A program made the position numbers and the translations under genes. The notes under the pieces were generated by a model that was not told where the DNA came from, searched no databases, and worked only from the letters and a program-made list of their open reading frames with translations. Shown piece by piece: positions 9,701 to 22,258 of a DNA stretch of 64,000 nt. Source of the stretch: Erythrocercus mccallii. Its lineage: Eukaryota; Chordata; Aves; Passeriformes; Dicruridae. The first letter of the stretch is position 1; the number at the start of each line of letters is the position of its first letter. The stretch spans positions 372,171 through 436,170 of the forward strand of contig VZRG01000300.1 of assembly GCA_013397435.1 (NCBI GenBank), given 5' to 3'.

Positions 9701-12700
9701 TCTGCAGTGATAAAAATGTTGAACTGCATCAGACCTTAAATTTAGTGACAAAAAAAAAATAAAAAATTAGCATGATGCAATCCCAGGAAGTAGATTAAGA
9801 ACTGGCGGACTGACAGCTCTCGGATACGGAGCAGCCGATGTGGGTTTCCTCCAGAACCAGAGTACGCCCTGTGCGTGTACTTGACTCTGCTCAACTACAT
9901 TTGTAATCTGAAAAGAATAAAGTTAGTCCTTTATCAAGAGATTTGCCATTAAAACGTGCTGACTGGCACTACCAGTGTCCTTGTTCTTGTAATTCTTTAC
10001 TGGGAAAACACAGATTTTTCTTTTCCCATTCTTTGCCTGGATGGATACCCAGCTTACAGCTTTGCAGATTCACTCCATCCCCTCGCTGAGCATTGGTGAA
10101 ATGGGAACATCCAACTGGTCTGGGGTGAAAGGCCTCTTTGGTGTGTGGGTTTTAGGCTGATTTAAATGTTTCCCTGCTGATGGGTTTGCTGGGAATCATC
10201 TTTTATTGCTGGTGAATTAGAAGATGCTTCACGTGACAAAGGCGTGTTGCCCCAGTCTACAGAAACCTGTTCCAAATACTCTCAGTGGTTTTTCCTTCCA
10301 CTAGAAAACTGCTGGGGTTTAAATTTTATTACTGGTACTGTGTTTTGTTTTTTTTTTTTTGAGATACTTGAGTCTTGCACTTTGGTTGTTCAGGGAAACA
10401 TCCCAAGGCCTTTTGTTTCTGGATATCCTCAGGTGTAAAATGGCAGCGCTTTTGGGGTGGTGGTGGTGCATCTGCTGCCAGGTCCCGTGGCATTGTGGAA
10501 GTGATGAACTTACCAACCTTTACAGGCGGCTACTTCTGAAGACATTCGTGAATTACCCTTCAGTTCATGGGCATTATTCTCATAAATACTGGTGTCACTC
10601 CTCTGTCACACTCAAGGAAATTCTGATTTATTCATAGCACTGTGCCTTCTTGCTTTGTGTTAAAAATGCAGCTGCCTTTGCTTGCTGGCTGTTCCCCTGA
10701 ATTTCCCTTTTCCTGTCCCAAACTCGGTGTTGCAGCTGTAATCAGCAGTGCACAGGAATGTTCTCTTCTGCAGGAGAGGCAGTATTTTTGCCATTGGTTT
10801 TTAGGATCCTGGATAATATGGAATCTTGAAACCAAACCTCATTTAAATACCACGAACAGGAAGAAGTAAAATGTGTGGTGTTTTGGGTTGGTTTTTTTTT
10901 CCCAAGTTGGGTGTAGGGTGTTTTCAAGGATTTGCTCCCTGAGAAAGTCTCTATTTTGAAACCTGCAAATTCCACGCAGATAAATTGCAGGGAGGTCAGG
11001 CGAGTATCTAAATTTTGAGATGTCTGCTTCCTTTCTGGCTATCGGGTGGGAAGCTGGCCACAGCGATAGGCTTTGAGGAAAGATTGGGAAGAGAGAAGAA
11101 AGGGAAAAGAACTGAGGCACAGGATCCTGGAGGCTGGGAAACACTGGAAGGAGCTGTGCCATTTGTAATCCTCCACTCTGAGGTGTGAAGTGGGAGGCAA
11201 GTGATGGGGACCCAAAGCTGTGGAGTTTTGGTGGACATGGATATTTCATGTCATGGCAGCCTCTGGGCTGAGCCAGCAGCTCTCCTGCCTCCTGGTTAAA
11301 TCAGGATTTGATTTTCTTGTTCCTCTGCTGTCTTCTTGCAGGAGTTGTTTATTGACTGAAATTGTTTCCATATGGCTGCAATGTAGGGCTTGATTACATT
11401 AAACGTGGTGCTTTCCTGTGGCATTGCAGTGCTATGGAAAGATCATCCCTCCCTCTCTCCCCTTCCAACCTCCCCTTCCTCTGTAAAACCTTGGGCTTGG
11501 AACATGGAACTTGTTCAGGTATTATCTTCTTTCCCCTCTGAGGCTTGTAAAACCAGAAAACTGGGATCCAGATCTTTTTTGGGTCGTTGTATTTGGTTGC
11601 TTAGGTGGCTTACCTTGGTGTATAAATGACTCATAAAAAAGTTAAAATGAAGATTAAAGTGGCGGCAATGCTGGAGCTGGGCCTCCAGGGTATTTAACAC
11701 TGAACAAGGAGAAAAGAGTCTCTGCTTCCAAAGAGGTTTGGGACAGTCCATTTGGATTGTATTTGTTGACACTAATGATCAATTTAAATGCTGCTCAAGG
11801 AAGGTGTTAAAATTCCTGTACTCTGGATGCTTTAAGGCAGATTCCCTGCTTATCTGGAGCCTGGAGGCTGTGTTCAGTTTGTGGGAAACAGATCTGTTTA
11901 ATGGCAAATGGATGCATCTGTATCTTTGATAAGAATAAAAGCTGATTGTTGGCTAAGTTGGCTGATAAAACAAGCAATGAAGCATCTCTACCTTCTCTTT
12001 GTAATTACACCTAAACTTGAGTTTATAACCTGAATTCAAAATCTGTTTTTTTGTTTAAAAAATATTTTCTATTTAAATTGGTTAAAATATAAAAATGCCT
12101 TTATCTAAAGCCTAAGCCTTTTGCTGTAATGCCTCTGTTTCTTGTAATGGACTCCAACAGAACCTCAGCATTGTACTTCTACTGCCAATATCTCAAATCA
12201 AGTCAAACCAGTGGAGTGGTGGTTGTCACTCTTGGCTGAGCACATGGAACCAAAATCTGATGAAACAGTAAACCTGTTTTTTGACAGAAGTAGCCTCTTC
12301 TGCATGTGCATAGAGAATATTTCCTTTATTTCTGTGTATTCAGATAGTTCATATCACAGCCTATTTAATTCAGAACTGAGAAACCATTTGGGAGCTGTAA
12401 ATGCCGAAATACTTGTTTTCCTCCCCTAACATAAGGTGGAAGAAAGAACAATGAGGGAGGAGATTCACTAATACTGAAATCTTTCTGTGGAGGACACAGC
12501 AAGGTTCAATTCATTTAATAAAGAGAATTCATTTGTTTTCACTAAAGCATTTTAAAATGCAAACCATGTTTCTGTAACCCTTTTATGCATCCTGCACCTA
12601 TGATGTATCATTCAAGATTAATAAAACTGTAATACATAAAAGCTGGCATTTTAAAATTGTTTTATAAACAGTCTGGCTAATAACCCAGGGTGAAAACTGG

Positions 12701-13182
12701 AATGCAGGTATGCTGCTCTTCAGGCCCATGCCTGGGTAGAAGATGAAGCTCCAGGTTTGTTTTTCTTTTTTAATTTAGTGGAATATGAAAGCTTTAAGAG
12801 AAGATTTCAGCCCCGAGCATGGGGTATCCAGTGATATTCAGGGTGGTGTCAGTCACTCTGAAGTGTCCGTGGCTCAGGGAAAGGCTCAATGAATGTCCCT
12901 CCTAATGTAGAGGTGTCTGTCATGAGCTGGCAGGTAGAAGGGAGACGGTGACCGTGGAGTTGTGGTGGCCATCTCCTCTGCTTGTCCTAAAGGAATTGCT
13001 GCTGTCCCATGCCTGGAGCAAAGGATGCGGACACCTTCTCCAAATTGGGATAGTGCAAGTCTTAAAATTATGGGAGCTGCCTCTCTTTAGCCCACACTGA
13101 GACACACTCAAGGAAGGTGGATTTAAACCCTTCCATTCTGCTCTGTGTTTCAACACTGCTACTTGTCCAGCATTTCCTGTGT

Positions 13183-13365
13183 TGGGAGGGATTTCTTCAT
13201 GGAAAGGGCTGCCCGGGGAGGTTTGGAGTCCCTGTCCCTGGAGGTCCCAGGAAGGCCTGGGTGTGGCGCTCAGTGCTCTGAGCTGGTGACAAGGTGAGGG
13301 TCAGTCACAGGTTGGACTCAGTGATCTCAGAGGTCTTTTCCAACCCAAATGTTTCTGGGATTTTT
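13183..13365 (+). mobile_element. CR1 LINE 3' fragment
   Basis: The order TTTCTTCATGGAAAGGGCTG, then GGAGTCCCTGTCCCTGGAGG, then GTTGGACTCAGTGATCTCAG and AGGTCTTTTCCAACCC is the avian CR1 3'UTR in sense orientation, 5'-truncated. It ends at a T run. Confidence 0.88.
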
Positions 13366-16300
13366 TTTTTTTTGGTTTTTTTGTGGATCCTTTGATGGAT
13401 GGCTTTTGGACATTATGAGGAGAGAGCTTCTCGCAAAAGGCTGGGGATCCTGCAGCTGGATGCCTGCAGAGCCTGATGTATCTGCAAAACCTCTCTACTC
13501 CCTCCCTGTTTTGCAAAACACTGTAGGAAAGGTAGGCTGGAGAAACCCGAGTTTCCTTCTGTCCCTCACACAACCCACTGGTTACGTGGGAGCAGAAATT
13601 AAGACAAGGACATTTAATTTCAAGTGTTGTCATCTTCACAGAAAGTCACAATTTATCTTTCCTTCTCCCTGTCACAGAGCTTGCCTGTGCTACTTCTCAT
13701 CTCACACATCAGAGCTGCTTTCTGCTTCTTACCCACTGCATGACCAGCTAAACAAAAATAAAACTTCACTGCTTTGAACCCCTCCAGAGCTGCCTTCAAG
13801 GAGCAGCTTTACACTAATGAAGTTTAGTTGGTTTGCCAGTTACTTTTCAGTGATTTCCAGAACTGCTGAAACACAATGAGTTGGTGAAAGCTCTCTTGTG
13901 TATTTTTTGTGAGCTCAGATATTTGAATATGGAGTAGATGAGTACTAAATATCTGCAATTTCCATTAAATTTCGATATCTTTAAGGGATGAGTCCTTAAA
14001 ACAAGCTCTTACTGACGTTAGAGGCGGTGGGATTGCTCTCTGTTGGCTCTCACAAGAACTGAACTGGAACTATATTGTGGATATTTTGGTTTTAATTAGC
14101 AGATCACTGAGTTCTAGGTCCTTTCATATTTAAGAATAATTAATTCTCCATTGTTTTTGCTTCTGACAGACTTTTACTGTCAGCCTTCCAGAGGAGACTT
14201 TGGCCCTCCCTTCAGTTATTTGACAAAACAATTTACTGTGAGCAGCCTTCTCCCAGCCCCTCATGGCAGAAATTTGCCTTTGGTGTCCTCCTGGGTGCTG
14301 CTTCCCAGCTCTGCTTTATGTTCCCCATCTCTTCGAAATAAAACCTTCACAGGGATGGGATTGAAACACTTAACTCCCCTTGCCTGCTCCTGAAAAATTC
14401 CACAGCTCTGGCCTTCCAGTGAGCAGCATGTGTTAAATGTCCTGCAAATCACTGGATGAAGAGGATGATCCTTCAGTTTTCTTCTAATGAGATCTGAGAA
14501 GGCTGCAGGCTCAGGGCCATGCTGCCATTGCAGTATTATCAGTACATTTTGGCTGCAAATGTCATTTCTTTTTTCTTTAATATTAAAGGGAAGGGTTATG
14601 ACTTCTGAGCTGTAATTGTGTGGAGACATTATTTGGGCAGACCTCCTAAACTCTCCTGCATTAATCTGGATGTGCTGAATACAAGTTTTGTGCTCTTACA
14701 GTCACCGAGGAGAGTCTTGGACCATCACTGGTGTTTGCAGAAAGCAGAGAAATTGCAAATTATGGGGTTTGATGATGCACCTCGAGTTTGTCTTGCCCGT
14801 TTTCCCTGCTACTGTTGATTGTACTCTTTCTTTTGTATCTATTCCATTTGCAGTCACAGTTCCAAGTTCTAAACTTAAACCCAGTTTTGACTTAACTTTT
14901 GGTTTTGGCCTTAGTCAGCCACCATGGAAAAATGATTTAGCAACATTCCCTCAGGTTTCAGAAACCACCCTGCTGGGCCATGCCTACCCCAGGGCTCTGA
15001 GGCTGCTGGGCTTTGTAGGAAGATATATTTTTGTAGTCCAGTCATTACCCCAGCACCAGCCTAAATCCAGGTGGATCATCATGTTCTTGCACAGTTATTT
15101 TTGGAGCAAGTTGCACTGGAAAATTGCATTTAAGGCAGGGGTTAGACTGGACAAGCTCAAGAGGTGCTGCCCAACCTCTGCAGTTCTGTGGTCTGTGCAA
15201 AGGAGGAAATTAAACTGATAATTTTCATGGAGATGCATCCTTGTGCTTTTTGTCCTGTTCCCAGTTCTCTCTCTCACCTTATTTTTGAAAAGGGGAGCTT
15301 TAAAAGTGTTTTACTGTAGTTCTTAAAGATATGCAACTCTTACTGGATTGAACACTGTGGCTGGCACAGGGGAGACTTAGAATGCAGTTGTTTAATTGGC
15401 ATTTTATGTAGTAGACTTTGAAATTGGAGATTGAGTAAGGCTACTGCTTTGCTGCTTTTTTTCTGCAGGGCAGCAGTGATACAAAAATAAGGGGGTCCTG
15501 AGAGTAATAAAGTAAAATAAGGGGGGGTGTCCTGTCCTGTTGCCTGGAGCTGGTTCTGAGCTGCACCACCACAGGTTTGTAACTCTGCATTTGGGCAGCT
15601 AGAAAGTAATATTTATGCAAGAATTGCAAAACTCAGCAGAGGAGTGTAAGAAATGTGCTCTTGGGGTCAGATCAGAGGTTTGCCTTATCTCTGGCACAAG
15701 GCTGGATAATGTAGTGGTGGATGCTGAGGAGAGCCTGGAAGAACAAGGCAAACATTTGACTCCTCCCCAGCACATCCTTGCAGCCATCCTCATTGTGTGC
15801 TGCGTGTGTTGGGGATATTCTCTGGATCCCCCCTTTTCTACCCAAAGGGAGTTCCAGATGTGTTTGATCCCGAGCCATTGCAGTGTTTTCCCCTGCTGAA
15901 TGTCCCATACCTGGAGGCCAGGTAACCTTTGTGAAGGGAGGTGCTCTTAGTTCAGTTCCTAGTGAGCAAATGTCCTTAATTTCTAATTTAAGTCACTTTT
16001 TTTCCAATTTGGCTTGTTTTATTCTTTTTGTTGTCTTTTTCTTTCAATCTCTGTTCAGTCCCGTGCCACTTTAAGCATGAACAAATACGGTATTTGAAGT
16101 CTGTGAGCTGGATAGTGAGTCCTTCCCATTCCCATCCTCACCAGTGTGTTCACAGGGCTGTTCAGTAGCTCTTGTACTTGGTTCATATGGAATCTGTTGG
16201 GAGACCATGGCCCTCTGTGTAACTTTGTGATCTGACTGGAATAAGGAATAGTTTTGCTGGAAGTGATTCGGGGAGTGTTCAAAGTTCTGAGCCAGCAAGG

Positions 16301-18317
16301 CCCTGCAAGTGCTCACCCCTGGCAGGGAGGAGGGCAGGACACAGCTTGGATTTCTGATGGATCTGCATCCAGAACACACCTGGCTGTGTCCAGAGTGGCA
16401 CAAACCCTGTGGAATGAGGGCAGGGAATGATTTCTCTCCATTTTGGGCACTCTCCAAACATCTCTTGGACTCTCAGTTACTGTTTAACTCCGGCTCTGTG
16501 TACTCTTCATATGCAGGGACTAAGTCTGCTGTCATTTAGAAAAAGAAGGTTTTTTCTGACCTGTCAGTGCCTTTTTGGTGTGGTGTGATTGCTATTTGCC
16601 TGTCATTTCTCTTAACTTGTAAAGCTGTCTCCAGTGTGTGCAGTTTTATATCCCATTAGCTCGCTCTTTCTCATCTTATCACACAGCACTGTAATCATCT
16701 GTCCTCTTTCTACCCCAAATACTGGCTTTAAATACTATTTTCTAAAAACCTTCCTCCTAAAAACTGCCTCTGTGTGACACTTTCCTTGCATACAGTGATA
16801 TATGTAAAACTTGAACAAGGATTTCACATTTATTTTAATTTTTTTTCTAGATAATGTATTTGGTAGTTGCACTTTTTGGAGCCTCCTAGTTTACCAAAAA
16901 GGTTATTTTTTTATAGGGCATGTGTTAGCATACTGTTTCAAGTGCTGTACAACAGTGGTGATTGTTTAGTGGGGAGAAGGAAAGCTGAAAGCAAAGAAAG
17001 TTTTGTGAGAGGCATCACTGAAAACATAAGGGTTAATTTTTTTTGCCAGTTGTTAAGTCTGTTTCCTGCTTTTACTTTAATGTCTGCATATAAAAAGATT
17101 TTGGTTTCTTTGTCCCTTTGCACTTGAACTAGAAACTGTAATCTATTTGTGGTGCATCGAAGAGAAGTTATTTTTTTTAGTACTTTTGGTTTAACAGTTT
17201 CTCTGTAGAGAAAAAAAGATTGAGGCATCCTTCCAGTGAAATATAAAATGAGAGGATTGTGATATCTGAATTTAGCAATGCCTCTGCTAATAGAACCAAA
17301 GATGACAAATCAGATTGAATAGTCCCTTGTCCCTCTGTTTTGGAGAGAGCCAGGCTGAAGAGAATAATCTACAAATAAATGGCTGGGAATGACATTTGCA
17401 TTTCTCCTTGTAAGAAGTTGGTAACAGTTCTACAAGGAATGGATTGGAAATGAGTTTTCTTAACCTGTAATGAGTAGGGAGCTTAAATTTCATTGCTGCT
17501 GAGGATTTCTAGCCAAAGATTTCTGTTTTACAGCTGTTATTAAAAATTTATGGGGCAGCTTGAGATCAAAGCAAATATATATTCTCTTTATTATGTAAAC
17601 TTGGTTCTGTGCAACATATGCATTGCATCTATATAGTTTAGGCAAGATTTTTTGTTCTAGCAAAGGCAAACAGCCCTTACATGGTGGAGTTATATCCCAG
17701 TGACTAATGGTGGTCTGATTCTCTCTCTTCATTCCTTATTTCCCAAGTAACTCCGGAAAAGTGAGGTGCTGCATTTGCTTTTGTTTCCTGGTTGAAATCT
17801 TCTGTACTGTGCTTCATACTGAGGTTTTGTTACAGCTTTTTTTTTTTTTTTTTTCGGTGTTCCACATAACCCAGGTTTCCCATTGGTGTGCTGAAGGACT
17901 TCCTTGGACTACCTTTCACTTCTTAAAGTCCAGACCTGAAAATATTTGTAGAGTTATAGGATGGATCACCTCACAGTCAGGGCTTTAGGCTACAAGAGGT
18001 TTTCAGGAAGGAGGTGGCCTGGCTTTTGTGCCACACTCCAGGTACCAGGCTCCTTATAAATGCCTTCTGTTCATCCATGTTTCTTCTCTGAATATCTTCT
18101 TCTTGCCCTCCATTCCCACCTTGCTGCATATGAAAGCAAGGTGTCAATATTTGCTTATTTTATCAAATTTTTAGAGTGAGGGTTTTTTTTTTTATATGCT
18201 AGCTTTGAGAATATGTTGGTTGTCAATCTCTAATTTTACCATGACCTTCAATCTTATTTTCAAAGTGAAAGCTTAGACATGAACCCTGATGGTCCCAGTA
18301 GGAGAAAATTAGAAAAC
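13366..18317 (+). other. HMBOX1: HMBOX1 intron 1, mostly unique sequence
   Basis: AT-rich intron with one short CR1 tail at about 15133-15195 and otherwise no recognised element. A 176-codon open frame at 14688-15218 runs into that CR1 tail and looks fortuitous. Confidence 0.6.
15133..15195 (+). mobile_element. Short CR1 3' tail fragment
   Basis: GGGGTTAGACTGGACAAGCT followed by AGAGGTGCTGCCCAACCTCT and GTTCTGTGGTC follows the CR1 terminal order (GGTTGGACTAGATGACC, AGAGGTCCCTTCCAACC, ATTCTGTGATTCTGTG). Only the last 60 or so bases survive. Confidence 0.65.
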
Positions 18318-18577
18318 CTGAAAACACGGGATCATTAGGGCTGGAAAAGACCGAAGAGATTGTGTCCAACCTGTGACCAATCCCCACCCTGTCACCCAGC
18401 CCAGAGCACTGAGTGCCACATCCAGGCCTTGCTTGGGCACTTCCAGGGATGGAAACTCCAAACCTTTCTGGGCAGCCCCTGCCAATGCCTGACCACCCTT
18501 TCCATGAGGAAATTCTTCCTGGTGTCTAACCTGACCCTCCCCTGGTGCAGCCTGGGGCTCTGTCCTGTTGCCTTGTC
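18318..18577 (-). mobile_element. CR1 LINE 3' fragment
   Basis: The antisense CR1 order is clear: GGGCTGGAAAAGACCGAAGA, CAGCCCAGAGCACTGAGTGC, CACTTCCAGGGATGGAAACT, then CATGAGGAAATTCTTCCTGG and CTGACCCTCCCCTGGTGCAG. 5'-truncated. Confidence 0.88.
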
Positions 18578-21500
18578 ATGGTTTCTGAAGGACTGGGGTT
18601 GCTGTACTCAGGCATCTCAGTGGAGATTGAGTAGAGATTCATGCATTCCAGTTCTTTTTTTTGGTTTGTGTTTCTTGTATTCCACTTCTGTCCCGTGTTC
18701 CCAGCTGCCTGGTGGTCTCTGAGCTCTTATATGAGCTGCTGCTTTTGCTCTTGCTGGGCTTTGTGTGCACAGCGCTGGGTAGAGCTGAGCCCTTGGAGGG
18801 CTGTTACTTTAAAGCACTGATAAAAAGGCCATAGAGTAAGGGAGGGAGGGAAGGCAAAAATCTGAAAAGCTGCTGGATCTTAAAGATTAATCAGCCTGGT
18901 TTAAATAGCAAGCAAAGCTACAAACAGCCTTTTCTACCCAGCGTGCTTTCTTCCATTGCTTTTGCAAAGTTGTTTCTCCAGGGGAAGATTTCAAGCTCCA
19001 TAAGACTTGTGTTCTTATATTAGTGTCAGGACAAGGGCTAAGATTATTTGTGTGAATATGTACAAACAATTTCATTACCTGGGGTTCCTTTCACGCTTTC
19101 TCCCTAGTGGAATTATGGCCTCATATTGCATGATGTTGTATCTCTTCCTGTTTGTACAGATCTGTATTTACAAACTCAGGCCAGGGAGCTTCTGTGCATG
19201 AGCTGAGAGAAAGAGAAGGCAGTGTAAATGACAGCCTGTGACACAAAACCAGCCCTATTTATAAATATAATGAAGGATATACAACAGCGCTGTCACAAGA
19301 GGGGTGCAGGCAGACCTAGAGCTGTTGTAACATGGGTGGTTTGTGGGTTTTTTTGTCCTTTTTTCATTTGAAGAGCAAATCTCCCCACATCTGTGAACAG
19401 CTTCCTGCACCCTTTTAACTCAAATAGATTTGGTTCAGTTCTGCTGCAGGGAAAGAAGTGATAGGAGCAACTTGGAAGATGGGGGCAGTTCCTAGAACAC
19501 ATCATCCCCCAGCACTGCATTGGCAGAGCTGGCAACCGCTTCTCCTTTTGCTGGGGCTTTTCAGCTCCTCTCCCTTCTGGGTTCTGTGCTTCCCTAAGCA
19601 GGCTCAAAGGAGGGTTGTAAAACTATGCTGGGGGCAGGGGGAGCAAGGCATGCAGGTAGAAATGATAATTTATTCCTTTACATTTTCTTCTGTTTTTCAA
19701 ATTGATTACCAGTTGTGCTTACAAAGCACCATTTACAGCAGAAATCAAACCCAAGGAGGTCTCGTTCAGATCTGGATCAAACAGCAAGTTTCCATATTGG
19801 TGGTACTGACTTGCTATCTCTTGGTGGACTGTAAGGTATTAGAAGAAGGTCCCTGAAATAATTGCAGCAAACGTAAATGTTCTATCTCCTGGGCATGTTC
19901 TCAAGCACTGTCAGTGTTGCTGGGATTTTCTGAGAAGCGGAAGCCATGCAGGTTTTTATCAATATTTGTAATTAAGAAAATGTTCTGGCAAAAATGGTGA
20001 GTGGTTTTATGACTCTGCTGTGTCTTGTAGTATTAGTGGGATACAGGGTGGCCCATGGAGCTGTTTGCAAAAGGTTGGACTTTTTTTAAGGCTAAGAAAT
20101 GTGATCTTGGCCCAAGGCAAAGGGAAGAAGTGTACACAGCAGCCAAGGTGGACAGGACATCTGCGGTTGTTGTCAGACCTCTTTGTGCCTGTAAAGTTGA
20201 TGTGTTTTACCACCATCAGAGGTTGAGATGAGAATTAATAGTTTGCAGTGTGGTCTGGTGATGAAAATATGTATATCTATGTATACATATGACTTACCAC
20301 TGGAAGTGTGTATTCATTTATTGAACAGCATTTGATACAACATCAGAGTTTAGAGAGATGAAACAGCTTTTTTAATCTCACCCTATGAAAAGCAGAGCGA
20401 GAGGGGTAACAGGGCAGGTGTGGGTCAGGGAGCAGGTGGAAGCTGGACTGGATGGGCTGGGAGGACTGGTTGTGGTCCTTTGTGGGACAGTGGGGCCCAG
20501 GAAAGTGGTGCTCCAGCATCCTGCCACAGTGGCAAAGTGAAACAGCAGCAGTGATAAGCGATGGAGGGAGAGATTTCGTGGTGATTGGACATTTATTAGG
20601 AAGGATTTTTGCCTTAGAGAGGCTTAAAACGTGATATCCATCAAAGAGTGGTTATTAGATCACCTGGCAAGCAAGAGAAAATAAGGAAAACCAAGAAATT
20701 GTGTTTTCTTGCACTTACTGTCCTGTTGCTTCCCTAGTCATGATTTTTTGGGGAAATTTGTTTTTGCTGAATAGTTGATTCTCTGACAGGCAGTTAAGGG
20801 AGAAGAAGGCTGTTGCTTTTATTTGAAACATTTTGGAAAGGAAACAGTCTTAAAGGCAACAGTAAATGTTCTGGCATTATGCAGACTAAACCATCCTTAA
20901 AACAAGTCTATATCCATCACTCTGATATACTGGAGTTCCAGTCTGCTGATTTGATGTCAGGATGATGAATTATGACCTTTTATTATTTATTTATTTTAAG
21001 GTTTAGTCGCAGACTTTATGAAAACATAAAGTAGGTCTGGATTTGGTCGTGAGGTTTATGGAATGGCTGAGAGAAGCTTATGGATTTGGAACACAAGTGG
21101 GTGGTATCTTTTCCTGTATTTGGGCATATTTTATATACACCCAAATGCATTTGTATGTACATAGAATTTATGTTTATTTATATATACACACCTTACACTG
21201 GGTGAAATTACAACCAGATGTAAATCACTTTTTCTTTTGTGCATGGCAGTGGTTAGAGGTCAATTTGTGGGTGTTGCCTCCTGTGCTCAGCAGGGCTCCT
21301 ACCCGTGGAAACACAAATTTAAGCTGATAGGGAAGCAATTTCAGATGAAGCTTTGTGAGGCACTCACAGTGACACTCAGGTTGTGCAGATTTATTTAAAT
21401 TGCTCTGAGGTCTGGTTTAATCCTTCCAATTTGTGTAGACAAGGCCACTGGAGAACATCCCTGAAAATACCCTGTAAATGCTTTGCACAGCAAACACGGT

Positions 21501-21630
21501 GCTCCGGTTCTCCCAGGCCCTTTCAGTCCTGGGATACCATGGCATGTGTTCAAACCCCATCACCTGCTCTGTGTCCCAGCAGATGTGGCTCTTGGAATGC
21601 GGTGCTGCAGTGTTCGCCTGTGCAAAGTTG
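18578..21630 (+). other. HMBOX1: HMBOX1 intron 1, no recognised element
   Basis: Unique AT-rich sequence, including a TA-rich patch near 21120-21195. No exon, RNA gene or repeat family was recognised. Confidence 0.55.
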
Positions 21631-22258
21631 TGGAACCATGGAATGGGTGGGAAGGGACCTTAAAGATCATTCTGTTCTGCTCTACCCCCTGCCATAGGCA
21701 GGGACACCTTCTGCTATCCCAGGTTGCTCCATCCAACCTGGCCTTGGACACTTTCAGGGATCCAGGGGCAGCCACAGCTTCACCTGTGCCAGGGCCTCAC
21801 CACCTTCACAGCCAGGAATTCCTTCCCAGTATCCCATCTATCCCTGCCCTCTGGAAGTGGGAAGCCATTCCCTGTGTCCTGTGCCTCCATCCCTTGTCCC
21901 AAGTCCCTCTCCAGTTCTCCTGGAGCCCCTTTGGGCTCTGGGTGGGGCTCTGAGGTCTCCCTGGAGCCTTTTCCAGGCTGAACATTCCCACCTCTCCTAG
22001 CCTTGGAACATCTCTGTGGCCTCATTTGGACTCTCTCCAGCAGCTCCATGTCCTCCTGCTGTTGGAGCCCAGGGCTGGATCAGCTCTGCAGGTGGAGTCT
22101 TACCTGAGCAGGGCAGAGGGGCAGAATCCCCCCTCCCCTGCTGCCCATACTGGGGGATCAGTCCAGGACATGGGGGAGTTCTGAGATGTGAGTGCCCATG
22201 GATGGGGCATGTCCAGCCTCTCATCCACCAGCACCCCAGGTCCTTTTCTTCAAGGTTG
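21631..22258 (-). mobile_element. CR1 LINE 3' segment, about 630 bp
   Basis: One of the longest copies here. It starts with the antisense tail (GGTGGGAAGGGACCTTAAAG), continues through GGTTGCTCCATCCAACCTGG and CAGGGATCCAGGGGCAGCCA, and reaches upstream CR1 sequence ending in CACCAGCACCCCAGGTCCTT. The reading frame is decayed. Confidence 0.9.

Larger units (their letters stand above)
2421..13182 (+). other. HMBOX1: HMBOX1 intron 1, proximal part
   Basis: AT-rich unique intron with no recognisable exon. It contains the polypyrimidine tract at 2767-2823, one MIR-like relic at 6622-6750 and a small CpG-retaining patch near 9800-9880. There are no CR1 copies for about 10 kb, which contrasts with the rest of the intron. 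All long reading frames look like chance frames. Confidence 0.7.

Noticed and set aside
14688..15218. 176-codon plus-strand open frame
   Set aside because: Its end runs through a CR1 3' tail, no domain is recognisable, and a frame of this length is expected by chance in 64 kb of six-frame sequence.
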